Assembly: GCA_021151605.1 (NCBI GenBank)
Contig: JAGKWZ010000011.1
Location: 1-64,000 of the forward strand
Direction: 5' to 3'
Length of the DNA stretch: 64,000 nucleotides
From: Verrucomicrobiaceae bacterium
Lineage (GTDB): Bacteria; Verrucomicrobiota; Verrucomicrobiia; Verrucomicrobiales; Verrucomicrobiaceae
The notes under the pieces were generated by a model that searched no databases, was not told the DNA's origin, and saw nothing but the letters and a program-made list of their open reading frames with translations. The stretch's first letter is position 1. Each line of letters begins with the position of its first letter. This document shows, in pieces, positions 55,531 through 64,000 of this stretch. The position numbers and the translations under genes were made by a program.

Positions 55531-56202
55531 TCAGGGTTTAAGGGAAAGGCGAGCTACGGCGAGGATCTGACGGCGCTTTGCCGCAGCACTCCAGAACCAG
55601 CAGCATGCCTGGAAAAGAGGTGTGGGAAGTCGGGACAAAAGACGCCAGCCACGCGGGAAGGCGTGAGTAAGAACCCGGGCTTCGAGGCATTCGAATCCGG
55701 CCTCTGCCAGCGTGTTTGCCAGCAGGCGTGGCGTCCACGTGTGCAGGTGATGGTCGATGTCCTTCGCGGTGAAATCTGGCTGCCGACGCCAGTCGTCGAT
55801 GGGCAAGATTAAGATGAGGAGGCCATCCTTCTCCAATCGAGTTCCAAGAGCTTTCAAAGTCTCGATCGGGTAGGGGACGTGCTCCAGGCAGTGATGTGAG
55901 ATGATGCGGTCAAAGGTCTGTGGAGGCAGGCTTTCCAGCGAAGCATGGACCTCTGTTCCCTGAGCTTCGCAGACGGCACGTGCGGCTGGGTTGATCTCCA
56001 CACCAACGGCCCGCCTCGGTGCGAGCGCACGCAAGATCCAGCCACCGCCACAGCCAAAGTCGAGCACGCTGTGAGCAGAAGTGACATGGGGACGAAACTT
56101 GAAGGTCTCCAGCCCTGCTGCGTAGCTGGCCTCCTTGTTTTGATAGGCAAAATACTCCTGACCTTGCTCACCGAGATAGAAGTTGGAGGTGGATTCAGAC
56201 AT
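55531..56202 (-). CDS. SAM-dependent methyltransferase
   Basis: 223 residues. Motif I SVLDFGCGGGWILRALAPRR, acidic residue at VGVEINPAA and FDRIISHHCLEHVPYP. A C-terminal amphipathic/hydrophobic helix (LFQACCWFWSAAAKRRQ) may hold it to the membrane. Its start overlaps the upstream GT4 gene end by 8 bases. Substrate unknown; the N-terminal SNFYLGEQGQEYFAYQN resembles sugar-modifying members of the family. Confidence 0.8.
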   Translation of the reverse strand: MSESTSNFYLGEQGQEYFAYQNKEASYAAGLETFKFRPHVTSAHSVLDFGCGGGWILRALAPRRAVGVEINPAARAVCEAQGTEVHASLESLPPQTFDRIISHHCLEHVPYPIETLKALGTRLEKDGLLILILPIDDWRRQPDFTAKDIDHHLHTWTPRLLANTLAEAGFECLEARVLTHAFPRGWRLLSRLPTPLFQACCWFWSAAAKRRQILAVARLSLKP

Positions 56203-57367
56203 GGTGTGACGGCGATTGCGGGGAGGATTCCAGAAGGATCTTCGTCAACTGAGCGGCATAGGCAGCGGCATCCAGCCCCTCACGACTGCCCGTCTCTGAA
56301 GGCTGCCATTGGCCGGTGAGAAACCGTTCGAGCACTGCGGCCATTGCCGATGGCTCTTGAGGCAGACGCAGGCCGTTCACGCCATCCTCCATCACCATCT
56401 CAGAGCCGTGGTGTGGGGTCAGGAAAACGGGCAGCCCGCACTCTGCGGCCTCGATTTCCACGAGGGCCAGCGCCTCTGACCAGGAGGGATAAAGAAAGCC
56501 ATCCGCCGCGGCGAAGTGGCGCTCGGTGTCCGTCACCATGCCGGTGAAGTGCATCCACTCACGCCAGTCGGGATACGCCTGAGTCAGACGCTGCTGCAAG
56601 CTTTGCAGCGTGGCCGGCTTGCCGCCGACGACGAGGAAACGCACCCGAGAATGCCGCTGGCGCAGGTTTGCCAGCGCTTCGACGGCCAGGAAGAATCCCT
56701 TCCGCCGGTGGTGTCCCATGCTGACAAAGATGTACACACAATCTTGTGGGCCGTACCCCAGGCTCGAACGCATGGCGTCACGATGTTCAGCGCGAATGCC
56801 TGGATGAAAACGGGCACGGTCAAAGGAGTTTGGCAGAACGATGATGTGCCTCCCAGGAGACTGCTTTTGGTAATCCTGAGCCACGGCCCGAGACGGCACG
56901 ATGAGGAGCCGGGCGGAGGTCACGGAAAGATAAAAGTCGCACCAGCGGCGGTAGATCCGATACGCCAAAAGCTCAATCCGGTCCCGAAGCGAATGGCAGC
57001 CCATGCGCTCCATGCAGCCGATCCAGTTCCAGGGAGAAAAATGCGCGTGGGCGACCTCACAAAATGGCAGATATGGGAGGATGGAGTACACCACCTCAGG
57101 CCGTCTTTGCCCGCAAATCTGGAAGCGCCAGAGGTGAAGCAGGGTCACGAGGATGGAGAAGATGATGGACTGTACCAGCTTCAGTCCACGGGCACCAAAA
57201 GTCGGCAGTAGAGTGACATGATCCACAGGCGCATCGGGCTCGATTTCCCAGCACCAAACTTCGATCTCGAAACCGGCGGCACGCAACTCCGGCAAAGAGC
57301 GCAGCACGCCTTTCATGGAGGGGCTGGACCGGAGGAAGTCCGGGTCCACGATGAGCAGACGCTTCAT
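56195..57367 (-). CDS. Glycosyltransferase family 4 protein
   Basis: 390 residues. The N-terminal part has MKRLLIVDPDFLRSSPSMKG and the acceptor loop SPWNWIGCMERMGCHSLRDR. The C-terminal part has YIFVSMGHHRRKGFFLAVEA, FLVVGGKPATLQSLQQRL and the EX7E region YPSWSEALALVEIEAAECGL. It is coupled to genes on both sides by short overlaps (57364-57367 and 56195-56202). Confidence 0.85.
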   Translation of the reverse strand: MKRLLIVDPDFLRSSPSMKGVLRSLPELRAAGFEIEVWCWEIEPDAPVDHVTLLPTFGARGLKLVQSIIFSILVTLLHLWRFQICGQRRPEVVYSILPYLPFCEVAHAHFSPWNWIGCMERMGCHSLRDRIELLAYRIYRRWCDFYLSVTSARLLIVPSRAVAQDYQKQSPGRHIIVLPNSFDRARFHPGIRAEHRDAMRSSLGYGPQDCVYIFVSMGHHRRKGFFLAVEALANLRQRHSRVRFLVVGGKPATLQSLQQRLTQAYPDWREWMHFTGMVTDTERHFAAADGFLYPSWSEALALVEIEAAECGLPVFLTPHHGSEMVMEDGVNGLRLPQEPSAMAAVLERFLTGQWQPSETGSREGLDAAAYAAQLTKILLESSPQSPSHHV

Positions 57368-58065
57368 CTGACTTTTTGGAAAAGGGCCAGAATGCCAAAG
57401 GGCGTATCTGCCTGGCGTTCAGCCCGGCTTTGATGCTTCTCGGCATCGACCAGTGCCACTGGTACGAAGAGACCGTGAAGGGGCAGTTTCTCCACGGCTA
57501 GCATGCGCTCCACCGTACCACGAGTGAGGCAGTAGTCGGTATGCTTTAGCACGCAGCCGAGCGGCTCGAACAGCGCGCGCAGATCCGCCTCGGTGTAGCC
57601 TTCGCGCACATGACCATCATTGGGGAAAGGTTCGGGCGGATGTGGGACGGTAATGATCGCATAGCCGCCGGGCTTCAGCACCCGGATCAGTTCGCGGGCG
57701 GCAGTCTCATGGTCTTCGATGTGCTCGATGACCTGCGTGCTTTGCACGAGATCGAAGCTGGCATCTGCATATGGTATCTCCAACAGAGACCCCTGGCACA
57801 TTTCGACACGTGGATCAGCGCCGAGCTTTGCCCTCAGGCAGGCGAAGTTTCCTGCGTCATACTCCAAGGCGGTCACACGCCGCACCCAGCCCTCAGCGAG
57901 GGCTTTGCGCGCAAACTCTCCGGAACCTGCGCCACCGTCAAAAAGATGATCCACAGGGCCAACCAAACGCAAAGCGTCACGCAGCCGCCGCCACTCGACT
58001 CGGTAGCGGATGGTGTTTGGGGTGTAGATAAACTGGCTGAGCCAGGTGCGCAGGCGCGGGATCAT
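57364..58065 (-). CDS. SAM-dependent methyltransferase
   Basis: 233 residues from the ATG at 58065 (MIPRLRTWLSQFIYTPNTIR); the longer frame overlaps the ligase gene. Motif I HLFDGGAGSGEFARKALAEG, motif II FDLVQSTQVIEHIEDHETAA and GGYAIITVPHPPEPFP. Overlaps the O-antigen ligase stop by ATGA. It is the fourth methyltransferase in 5 kb. Confidence 0.8.
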   Translation of the reverse strand: MIPRLRTWLSQFIYTPNTIRYRVEWRRLRDALRLVGPVDHLFDGGAGSGEFARKALAEGWVRRVTALEYDAGNFACLRAKLGADPRVEMCQGSLLEIPYADASFDLVQSTQVIEHIEDHETAARELIRVLKPGGYAIITVPHPPEPFPNDGHVREGYTEADLRALFEPLGCVLKHTDYCLTRGTVERMLAVEKLPLHGLFVPVALVDAEKHQSRAERQADTPFGILALFQKVR

Positions 58066-59651
58066 GCTTTGGGAAAGTGCGGACGGGAAAGAGCTCGCTG
58101 TGAGGGGTGAAGCGGGCGGTAACCAGCAGCCGGGGTGCCGTGGTAAGACATCGGGTACATCGGCGGGTGCATCTGAGGAGTCATGCTGGCCTTGGGCTGT
58201 TCTTTGTTTCCCATAGGTTGATGCCGCACGGCAATCACAGCGGCTGCTGCGGCGATCCAAAAGAGGATGTTTACCGGGAAGATATTCAGCACATTCCCGG
58301 AGGTGATGGAGATGGCCACCATGCCACAAACGAGCGCCAACATCATGGCCCCAATGCGCCGCTGACGCAGGTCCTGAATGGCGAGAAGCTGCCGATGCCC
58401 GAATGTCAGGAAAGTGACCCCAAGCAAGACTGCTATGGCAAGAGCAACCGCGCCGTAACGGACGAGGATGTTGCTGAGCAGATCATGATTGTAGAGAGGA
58501 TCACTCGGATCGGTGCCGCGCTCGGGGCCGTAGCCGGTCCAAGTGTAGGCTTCGGGATTGCTCAGCACCATGGCGAAACCCTGGAGGCGATCGCTGAAGG
58601 TATTCACATTCAGCGCATCCTCACTCACACGGCTGCCCGCCATGGCGATCAGTGACTCGGTGGTGTCCTCAAGACGGTCCTGGAGGTAGGTGGCAGAAGC
58701 GATGAGTCCGGCAAAGCTGAGGACAGCAAACCCATAAAAGAGCCGCGTGCCTAAACGTGAACGGAAACATAGGCTGCCGACGATACAGACGATGACGATG
58801 ACGAAAGCGGAGCGGCTGGTCGAAGCCAATAATGCCCCGGCAAAGAGCGGGGTAAACAAGAGTACCTCCATGAAACTGAGATGGCGGCGGCCATTCGTAC
58901 GCACAGACCGCCAGAGCATCCATGGGAGAACCATCATCGCCGCAGACATCGCCCCAAGACTCGTCGGCGAATTCAATGTGGAGAAGGCGCGCACACGGTC
59001 TGTGAGAAGTTGCTTTATCTCAATGGTGTAGCCGCTTTGGAGGTAGAGGATTTCAAAGTCACGGAACCCCCACAGCCCCTGGGCGATGGCATACATGGCT
59101 ACCGGAAGATAGATCCACAGCAGGATGCGGAAGATCTTCAACGCATCATCGGGACGCGCGTAGAGCAGCGGCATGGCAAAAAGCATCATGGAGTACGCAC
59201 CGTTCGCCATGTCCTGCACCGCCCGCCCAAAACCACCTTCGGCGCCGACTAGCGAAAGGGCTCCGTTTGCCACTGAGATGAAGCAGGCCATGCCCCACAT
59301 CACCACATGCCAGCGCTGCACTTTCACGGTGCCAGAAAACCCACGTACCATGAGTGCCAGAATGGAGACCATGAAAACCACCGGAGGAAAGCCGAGGATG
59401 TAGTAAAGGTCGATCATTTGCACTCGGTCAGAGACGATCATGAGCCGCTTCACGAGATCGACGTAACCGCTGGAAATGAGGCATAGCAGGAAGCCTGCGC
59501 GGGGTGATGCAAAGGCGAGCACTGATCCACCGATCATGAGGTAGAGGAAGAGGTTCGCCAGAACGTTTCCCTCTCCCAGCAGGATGGAAAAGCAGGCCAT
59601 GCAGGCGAGCAGGCAGGTGATGATGAGAGTTGGCAGGGGATTGCCGTTCAT
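58062..59651 (-). CDS. O-antigen ligase/polymerase (Wzy/WaaL-like) membrane protein
   Basis: 529 residues with about twelve membrane helices. A large periplasmic loop between helices around residues 310-395 contains RVSEDALNVNTFSDRLQGF and YTWTGYGPERGTDPSDP, like the Wzy_C region of the family. It either polymerises lipid-linked repeat units or ligates the chain to its carrier. The C-terminal tail (about 485-529) is unusually rich in Met/Pro/His (MTPQMHPPMYPMSYHGTP) and probably soluble and disordered. Confidence 0.8.
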   Translation of the reverse strand: MNGNPLPTLIITCLLACMACFSILLGEGNVLANLFLYLMIGGSVLAFASPRAGFLLCLISSGYVDLVKRLMIVSDRVQMIDLYYILGFPPVVFMVSILALMVRGFSGTVKVQRWHVVMWGMACFISVANGALSLVGAEGGFGRAVQDMANGAYSMMLFAMPLLYARPDDALKIFRILLWIYLPVAMYAIAQGLWGFRDFEILYLQSGYTIEIKQLLTDRVRAFSTLNSPTSLGAMSAAMMVLPWMLWRSVRTNGRRHLSFMEVLLFTPLFAGALLASTSRSAFVIVIVCIVGSLCFRSRLGTRLFYGFAVLSFAGLIASATYLQDRLEDTTESLIAMAGSRVSEDALNVNTFSDRLQGFAMVLSNPEAYTWTGYGPERGTDPSDPLYNHDLLSNILVRYGAVALAIAVLLGVTFLTFGHRQLLAIQDLRQRRIGAMMLALVCGMVAISITSGNVLNIFPVNILFWIAAAAAVIAVRHQPMGNKEQPKASMTPQMHPPMYPMSYHGTPAAGYRPLHPSQRALSRPHFPKA

Positions 59652-59655
59652 GAAC

Positions 59656-60954
59656 TCAGACTGGATTGGCTTTAAACATGGCGGAGCACACTTCGCGCGG
59701 AAGGGAAGGGAGGTGCTTGATGCCGAGCATCTGGAACCGGCCGCTCGCGTGCAAAGGTGGCAACAGGAATGAGGTGGCCACCCAGGCGAGAGAGTAGGAG
59801 ACCAGAGTGGCCCAGGCTGCGCCAGGTCCGCCGAGAGTGGGAATCCACAGCCAGTTCAGCACTATGTTTGTCAGCAAGGCGAGCACCACGGATGGCAGAT
59901 TCGCCCAGAGCCGTCCCTCGATCGTGAGATGCTGGGTCCGTGCTACGCCGAGTGCATAGGGTATGAAAGCCCAGGCATGGATAAATAGGATGTCTGCACT
60001 CCCGGCAAATTTTTGGCCCCAAAGCAGATGCGTGACCGGTGCTGCACAGGCGACAAGGCAGGCTGCGCCGGCAAAGCCCATGAGCCAGCTTCCCGCGAAG
60101 TAACGCACGAGCCCGGTTTCGTAACTGCCATCTCCCGACTGACGAGCGATGACGAGCCTCGGCATGAGCACTGAAGCGAGAAGCATCGGTGTGAAATAGA
60201 GTGTCTCGGAAAGGCGGATCGCTGCTGCATACACGCCCGCTTCGGCATCACCACGCATGGCTTTGAGCATCAGAGTATCGAGACGAAACAACAGCACGAG
60301 GGCAAGCTGGGAAGCCAGCTCTGGAAGAGACTCGCGCAGCAAGACGAAAGAACGATTTTTCTCCCACTGCTGAAACCCAAACGCACCCGTGGATCGACGA
60401 AAGGCCAACCACTGCCGAAAAGAGGTCACCCAGCATTCCGCCAGGAAAGCGCAGGGGAAAAAGATGACCGGCATCTGGGTGAGCACTCCCGCCAAAGTGA
60501 TGAGCGCACCTACAAGGAAGCCCCACCACTGCGACCACTGGTTTTTCAGAACCTGATGATCGGCCTCGAGAGCGCCTCCAAGTTCTGCGAAGGCGTGGGT
60601 CGGAAGCAAAAGGGCGTAGATCCACAGTAAGTTACGGTCTTCTTCGGCAAGCCCGAGGCTGCCGAAAATCACCGCAGCAAACAACACAACTCCGGCGGTC
60701 AAACGCAGCCGAAAGATACTGCCACGAATAGCCGCGCCTTCTTCAGGTTTAGCGGCCTGTTCACGCACGGAGATTCGTGCCAGGCCGAGTTCGGCGATGC
60801 ATAGGAGCACGGTCACCACGGCTAGTGCAGACAGGAGGCTGCCCGTTTGCTGTTCACCAAGATAACGCCCGAGGCTGCCGATGATCAGCACATTCAGCAG
60901 CAGCCGCATCACCCGCAGAATGACAGAGGCGGAGAAGATTTTCAGGACTCCCAT
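59656..60954 (-). CDS. Oligosaccharide flippase (Wzx/PST type)
   Basis: 432 residues with about twelve membrane helices. The N-terminus MGVLKIFSASVILRVMRLLL followed by YLGEQQTGSLLSALA matches the polysaccharide transporter family. Further on are MLKAMRGDAEAGVYAAAIRL and LLASVLMPRLV. It flips lipid-linked sugar units across the inner membrane. It starts 28 bases after gmhA ends. Confidence 0.85.
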   Translation of the reverse strand: MGVLKIFSASVILRVMRLLLNVLIIGSLGRYLGEQQTGSLLSALAVVTVLLCIAELGLARISVREQAAKPEEGAAIRGSIFRLRLTAGVVLFAAVIFGSLGLAEEDRNLLWIYALLLPTHAFAELGGALEADHQVLKNQWSQWWGFLVGALITLAGVLTQMPVIFFPCAFLAECWVTSFRQWLAFRRSTGAFGFQQWEKNRSFVLLRESLPELASQLALVLLFRLDTLMLKAMRGDAEAGVYAAAIRLSETLYFTPMLLASVLMPRLVIARQSGDGSYETGLVRYFAGSWLMGFAGAACLVACAAPVTHLLWGQKFAGSADILFIHAWAFIPYALGVARTQHLTIEGRLWANLPSVVLALLTNIVLNWLWIPTLGGPGAAWATLVSYSLAWVATSFLLPPLHASGRFQMLGIKHLPSLPREVCSAMFKANPV

Positions 60955-60982
60955 GATCAGGAGTGGAAATGCGCCAGCGCGG

Positions 60983-61570
60983 TTAAGCGGCGGCGCTCAG
61001 AGAGGCCTCCACGGCCTCACATAAAACATGACCCACGAGCAGATGGCACTCTTGAGCATGAGCCGTGATGTCAGTCGGTGCCTTGAAGGCGATCTTTGCC
61101 AATGCAGCGCAGTCTTTGCCACCAGCAGCGGTGAAAGAGATGGTCACACAGCCGCACTCGTTCGCGGCCTTGAGACCGGCGATGACGTTCGGGCTGGTGC
61201 CCGAAGTGGAAATTCCGACGACGACATCTCCAGGCTGTGCCAATGCCTCGATCTGTCTGGCGAAGACGGTTTCAAAACCGTAGTCGTTGCTGTGCGCGGT
61301 AAGCATGGAGGTGTCCGTGGTCAGAGCGATACCTGGAAGTGCGCGTCGATTGATGCGATAACGCACGACGAGTTCCGCCGCGAGGTGTTGGGCATCCGCA
61401 GCGCTGCCGCCATTGCCGAAGAAGAGCACTTTTTTCCCAGCGGCGAGCGCGGTGATCCAAGCGTCTGCCATCTCCTGAACGACATGGGCCTGATCCAGCA
61501 GGGCCTGCACGGCGGTGAGATGTCCGTCGAGATGGCGCGAAAGCATGGATGTCGTATCGAGAGTCTTCAT
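60983..61570 (-). CDS. gmhA: Sedoheptulose-7-phosphate isomerase (SIS domain)
   Basis: 195 residues, family length. SIS fold with FFGNGGSAADAQHLAAELVV (about 50-69), the LTTDTSMLTAHSNDYGFETV active-site loop, VVGISTSGTSPNVIAGLKAA and C-terminal helix HVLCEAVEA. It makes D-glycero-D-manno-heptose 7-phosphate, the first heptose precursor step for LPS or glycan heptose. The HldE-type kinase for the next step is two genes upstream. Confidence 0.9.
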   Translation of the reverse strand: MKTLDTTSMLSRHLDGHLTAVQALLDQAHVVQEMADAWITALAAGKKVLFFGNGGSAADAQHLAAELVVRYRINRRALPGIALTTDTSMLTAHSNDYGFETVFARQIEALAQPGDVVVGISTSGTSPNVIAGLKAANECGCVTISFTAAGGKDCAALAKIAFKAPTDITAHAQECHLLVGHVLCEAVEASLSAAA

Positions 61571-61594
61571 GGTGGGAGGCGGAGTGTGGAGTGC

Positions 61595-62818
61595 TCAGAC
61601 TCTCGCGCAAGCGCGCCGCTGCTCGTGAATGATGTCGCGGATTTTCAGAAAACCCTGCCACCAAAAATCGGCACCAGAGTTTGCCAGCAGCCATTCACGC
61701 CCTGCACTGCCAAGGCGGGTGGCTAGTTCAGGCTGGCGAAGCAATGTCTGCACATGGGCGGCCAGTTGCTCGGCATTGCCTGCTTCGTGCAAAAGCCCAC
61801 GCTGCTCATGGGCCACACTTTCGGGCAAACCACCTGAACGCGCGGCGAGCGCGGCCCGACCATGGTCGAAGGCTTCATAAACAACGGTCGGATAGGGGTC
61901 CCACCAGATGGAGGGCACTAGGATGGCGCTACAGTTGCGGATGGCGGCGTCTTTGGCCTCTCCCTGCAACTGCCCCACATACTCGATGCAGCCATCCGAG
62001 CGTGCGGCGGAGGCTTCGACTTCAGAGCGCAGCTCACCATCACCGGCGATGATGAGCTTTGGCATCTCTGATGGTGCCAGTGTCTGGCGGAGGTGATCCC
62101 AGGCAGCGAGCAGAACGCGTGTACCTTTTTCCACCGTGAGTCGTCCGAGGAAGAGAAATCTTCCCTTTGCTGACGGGGCCGGAACTTCGTGACGCGGGAA
62201 GAAGGGATAGGCGAGGACATGCACTTTTTCCGCAGGCACTCCGGCCTCAACGAAGCGGTCGCGAACAAAACTCGAAACGGCGATCCAAGCATCAACCTGA
62301 CGATACCAGCCCAGAGAGTGGCCGAGATGCAGAAGCAGAGCGACCCAGGCAGTGCGGGCAACCGAACCCTGAAATGCACCCGCCAGGATCTCTCGCATAA
62401 AGCGGCGATTCAGGCCGCCAGTTTCGAGTCGGTCCTGGCACCAGCAGGCTCCGTTGGTGGAAAAGGGGCGATAGTTGTGCAGATACAAAGCGAAGGGCAC
62501 CTGGTGGCGCTTTGCCTCGCGCAAAGTGCTGAGCGAGAGGACGGGGAACAGATTGTGCCCCAACCAAAGATCTGGCCGATGGCGGTCCTGCGCTTCGCGA
62601 AGCCGACGGATCGAAGCCGGATTGTAGAGCGAAAGAAGCGGCTGCTGCCATTTCGGTGGCGCATCGGGACCTTCCCAATCATTGCTGGAAACGAAGACCT
62701 CCTCCAATGCCACGCCCTGCTCCCGCATGACCTGGCTCATGCGGAGCACGGAAGCTTCCTCACCACCGAAGAACCGATAGCGATTGAAGAGATGAAGGAT
62801 GCGGGGGCTTTCTGCCAT
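61595..62818 (-). CDS. Glycosyltransferase family 4 protein
   Basis: 407 residues with ILHLFNRYRFFGGEEASVLR and YLHNYRPFSTNGACWCQDRL. The donor half has GRFLFLGRLTVEKGTRVLLA, LIIAGDGELRSEV, YVGQLQGEAKDAAIRNCSAI and PSIWWDPYPTVVYEAFDHGR. Overall similar to the GT4 at 44493. It is placed between the two heptose genes, so it may be the heptosyl or first-sugar transferase of the cluster (inference). Confidence 0.85.
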   Translation of the reverse strand: MAESPRILHLFNRYRFFGGEEASVLRMSQVMREQGVALEEVFVSSNDWEGPDAPPKWQQPLLSLYNPASIRRLREAQDRHRPDLWLGHNLFPVLSLSTLREAKRHQVPFALYLHNYRPFSTNGACWCQDRLETGGLNRRFMREILAGAFQGSVARTAWVALLLHLGHSLGWYRQVDAWIAVSSFVRDRFVEAGVPAEKVHVLAYPFFPRHEVPAPSAKGRFLFLGRLTVEKGTRVLLAAWDHLRQTLAPSEMPKLIIAGDGELRSEVEASAARSDGCIEYVGQLQGEAKDAAIRNCSAILVPSIWWDPYPTVVYEAFDHGRAALAARSGGLPESVAHEQRGLLHEAGNAEQLAAHVQTLLRQPELATRLGSAGREWLLANSGADFWWQGFLKIRDIIHEQRRACARV

Positions 62819-62836
62819 GTGGCAGAGAGGGGGAGG

Positions 62837-63829
62837 TCAATCCTCGAAAGCAGCGAGCAACTCGTCTTTCATGACGCGTGCTGTGCCGAGCTTGCCGACG
62901 ACGATGCCACTTGCGTGATTGGCGATGTCAGCGGCGTCTTCGGCGCTGAGACCGGCTGCGAGAGCAAGCGTGAGGAAGGCGATGGCCGTATCGCCAGCGC
63001 CGGAGACGTCGTACACTTCACGCGCACGAGTCGGGATGTGATGTGGGGCGCTGTCGCGCTGGAAGAGGATCATGCCCTGCTCACCGAGCGTGACGAGCAC
63101 TTTGCCCACGGCCCATTGATCAAGGAGCTGCTCGCCGACTTCGAGGAGCCGCATGTCTTCGAGCGGCGGGATGAGCTTGTGGTGATCTTGGATGCCTGCC
63201 GCTGCGAAGGCTTCGAGCCTGTTTGGCTTCACGAGAGAGGCACCATGCCAGCTCAGTGGATTGCGCGGCGATGGATCGACGGTGACGAGCTTCCCGGCGG
63301 CTTTGCACAAGCCAAGCACCTGATCCGCGAAAGCCTGGGTGACGAAGCCTTTGCCGTAGTCTTCGATGATCACGCCATCAAGGTCCGGCAGCATGACTTC
63401 GAGTCGGCTGGAGATTTGCTGCAATTCCTCCGCACTGAGCTTTTCGATGACCTCACGGTCCACGCGCACGACGTGCTGTTGGCGGGCGATGATGCGCGTT
63501 TTGGCGATGGTGGGCAAGGTGTCGCTCTCCAGCATCGGATCGGTATTCACGCCCTCTTCGTTGAGGAGCTTCTTCAATTCGCCTGCCGCGCTGTCTCTGC
63601 CCACGCGGCCCATGAGGTAGGCATAAGGCGAGAACGCGGAAATGTTGCGCGCCACATTGGCCGCACCACCGGGGAAGGTTGTCTCCTTGGTGACCTCAAC
63701 GATGGGCACCGGTGCCTCCGGCGAGATCCGGCGCACGGCTCCCCAGATGAAATGGTCAAGCATCACGTCACCGATGACGAGGATGCGACATTGGCAGAGT
63801 TGTTCGAGGATGGAAGGCGTCAGCTTCAT
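62837..63829 (-). CDS. hldE: D-glycero-beta-D-manno-heptose-7-phosphate kinase
   Basis: 330 residues, the kinase (RfaE domain I) part only; the adenylyltransferase domain of bifunctional HldE is missing. PfkB-type motifs: RILVIGDVMLDHFIWGAVRR, FPGGAANVARNISAFSPYAY, VSGAGDTAIAFLTLALAAGL (catalytic GAGD) and an anion-hole NxxE-like region. It phosphorylates heptose-7-phosphate to the 1,7-bisphosphate. Its ATG overlaps the stop of the partial upstream gene by ATGA. Confidence 0.85.
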   Translation of the reverse strand: MKLTPSILEQLCQCRILVIGDVMLDHFIWGAVRRISPEAPVPIVEVTKETTFPGGAANVARNISAFSPYAYLMGRVGRDSAAGELKKLLNEEGVNTDPMLESDTLPTIAKTRIIARQQHVVRVDREVIEKLSAEELQQISSRLEVMLPDLDGVIIEDYGKGFVTQAFADQVLGLCKAAGKLVTVDPSPRNPLSWHGASLVKPNRLEAFAAAGIQDHHKLIPPLEDMRLLEVGEQLLDQWAVGKVLVTLGEQGMILFQRDSAPHHIPTRAREVYDVSGAGDTAIAFLTLALAAGLSAEDAADIANHASGIVVGKLGTARVMKDELLAAFED

Positions 63830-64000
63830 TCGATGGTTGATTCCATGCTAGCAGGCTCAGTGATCTTCCAGCCCCATTCTTTGCAGATGCGCCGAACGTA
63901 ATTCTTGTCCGCTTCTACGTTTGCTGGTGGGGCTGTTTCGATTGGTCTGGTCTCACTTGGTGAATCTGCTGCCTCTGTATCAACGACATTGATGGAAATC
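63826..64000 (-). CDS. C-terminal fragment of an unidentified protein
   Basis: The frame is open from the window edge to a TGA at 63828-63826 and gives 57 residues. They start ISINVVDTEAADSPSETRPI and end EWGWKITEPASMESTIE. The proline/glutamate-rich stretch looks disordered, followed by a short helix (DKNYVRRICKEWGWKI). No family recognised from this piece. It is coupled to the heptose kinase gene by a 4-base overlap, so it belongs to the same operon. Confidence 0.6.
   Translation of the reverse strand, partial: ISINVVDTEAADSPSETRPIETAPPANVEADKNYVRRICKEWGWKITEPASMESTIE

Noticed and set aside
62189..63901. 570-residue plus-strand frame
   Set aside because: Antisense to the GT4 and heptose kinase genes, both with good motifs.

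Overview
The window reads as one chromosomal segment of a high-GC Gram-negative bacterium, most likely a verrucomicrobium of the Verrucomicrobiaceae/Prosthecobacter type. This is inferred from gene content: a 3-keto-disaccharide hydrolase-like tail, large secreted Ig/FN3 and sorbosone-dehydrogenase/cytochrome proteins, PQQ-propeller/EF-hand proteins, a DUF5069 protein, a PUR-alpha-like protein, runs of ABC-2 permease paralogs, an exosortase with a PEP-CTERM substrate, and short palindromic repeats. No rRNA, CRISPR array, complete insertion sequence or prophage was seen. One clear tRNA gene, tRNA-Leu(UAA), lies at 29850.

Layout. 1-11.5 kb holds housekeeping and secreted genes: a sugar-hydrolase tail, a PHP phosphatase, an Ig/FN3 protein, an M14 carboxypeptidase, a frameshifted AlkD-like repair gene, a PQQ/EF-hand protein and a TPR protein. 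Inside this stretch, 3.74-5.2 kb is anomalous. A gene of a conserved unknown family is followed on the same strand by a circularly permuted tRNA-like sequence, then a tmRNA/tRNA-like 3' end and a hairpin. The whole block is bounded by 157-bp direct repeats made of the 3' end of the carboxypeptidase gene. This is the best candidate for an undescribed system. 11.6-23.6 kb carries a PUR-alpha-like protein, DUF5069, a fused ABC transporter, three tandem ABC-2 permease paralogs with DUF58, a diheme cytochrome c, dihydrolipoyl dehydrogenase and small membrane proteins. 23.9-29.6 kb is a single 1887-codon secreted protein.

30.5-38.1 kb holds MoxR, a membrane-anchored protein, an ABC ATPase, an Omp85-type outer-membrane protein and two small membrane proteins. 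MoxR and the stand-alone ABC ATPase here look like the missing partners of DUF58 and the permeases at 14.8-20.1 kb. A sulfite reductase hemoprotein gene with its own promoter and leader follows.

40.4-64 kb is a nearly continuous minus-strand surface-polysaccharide cluster. It has a heparinase-like protein, a fused dehydrogenase/Gfo-Idh-MocA enzyme, four GT4 glycosyltransferases, a CapK-like adenylate-forming enzyme, a PEP-CTERM protein, a glutamine amidotransferase of the asparagine synthase type, an acyltransferase, an exosortase fused to EpsI, four SAM methyltransferases, an O-antigen ligase/polymerase, a flippase, and the heptose genes gmhA and hldE-type kinase. Several neighbours overlap by ATGA, so most of it is probably one transcription unit that makes, modifies and exports a heptose-linked polysaccharide, coupled to protein sorting by the exosortase. 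All functional calls come from reading protein sequence and family knowledge; no database search was run.
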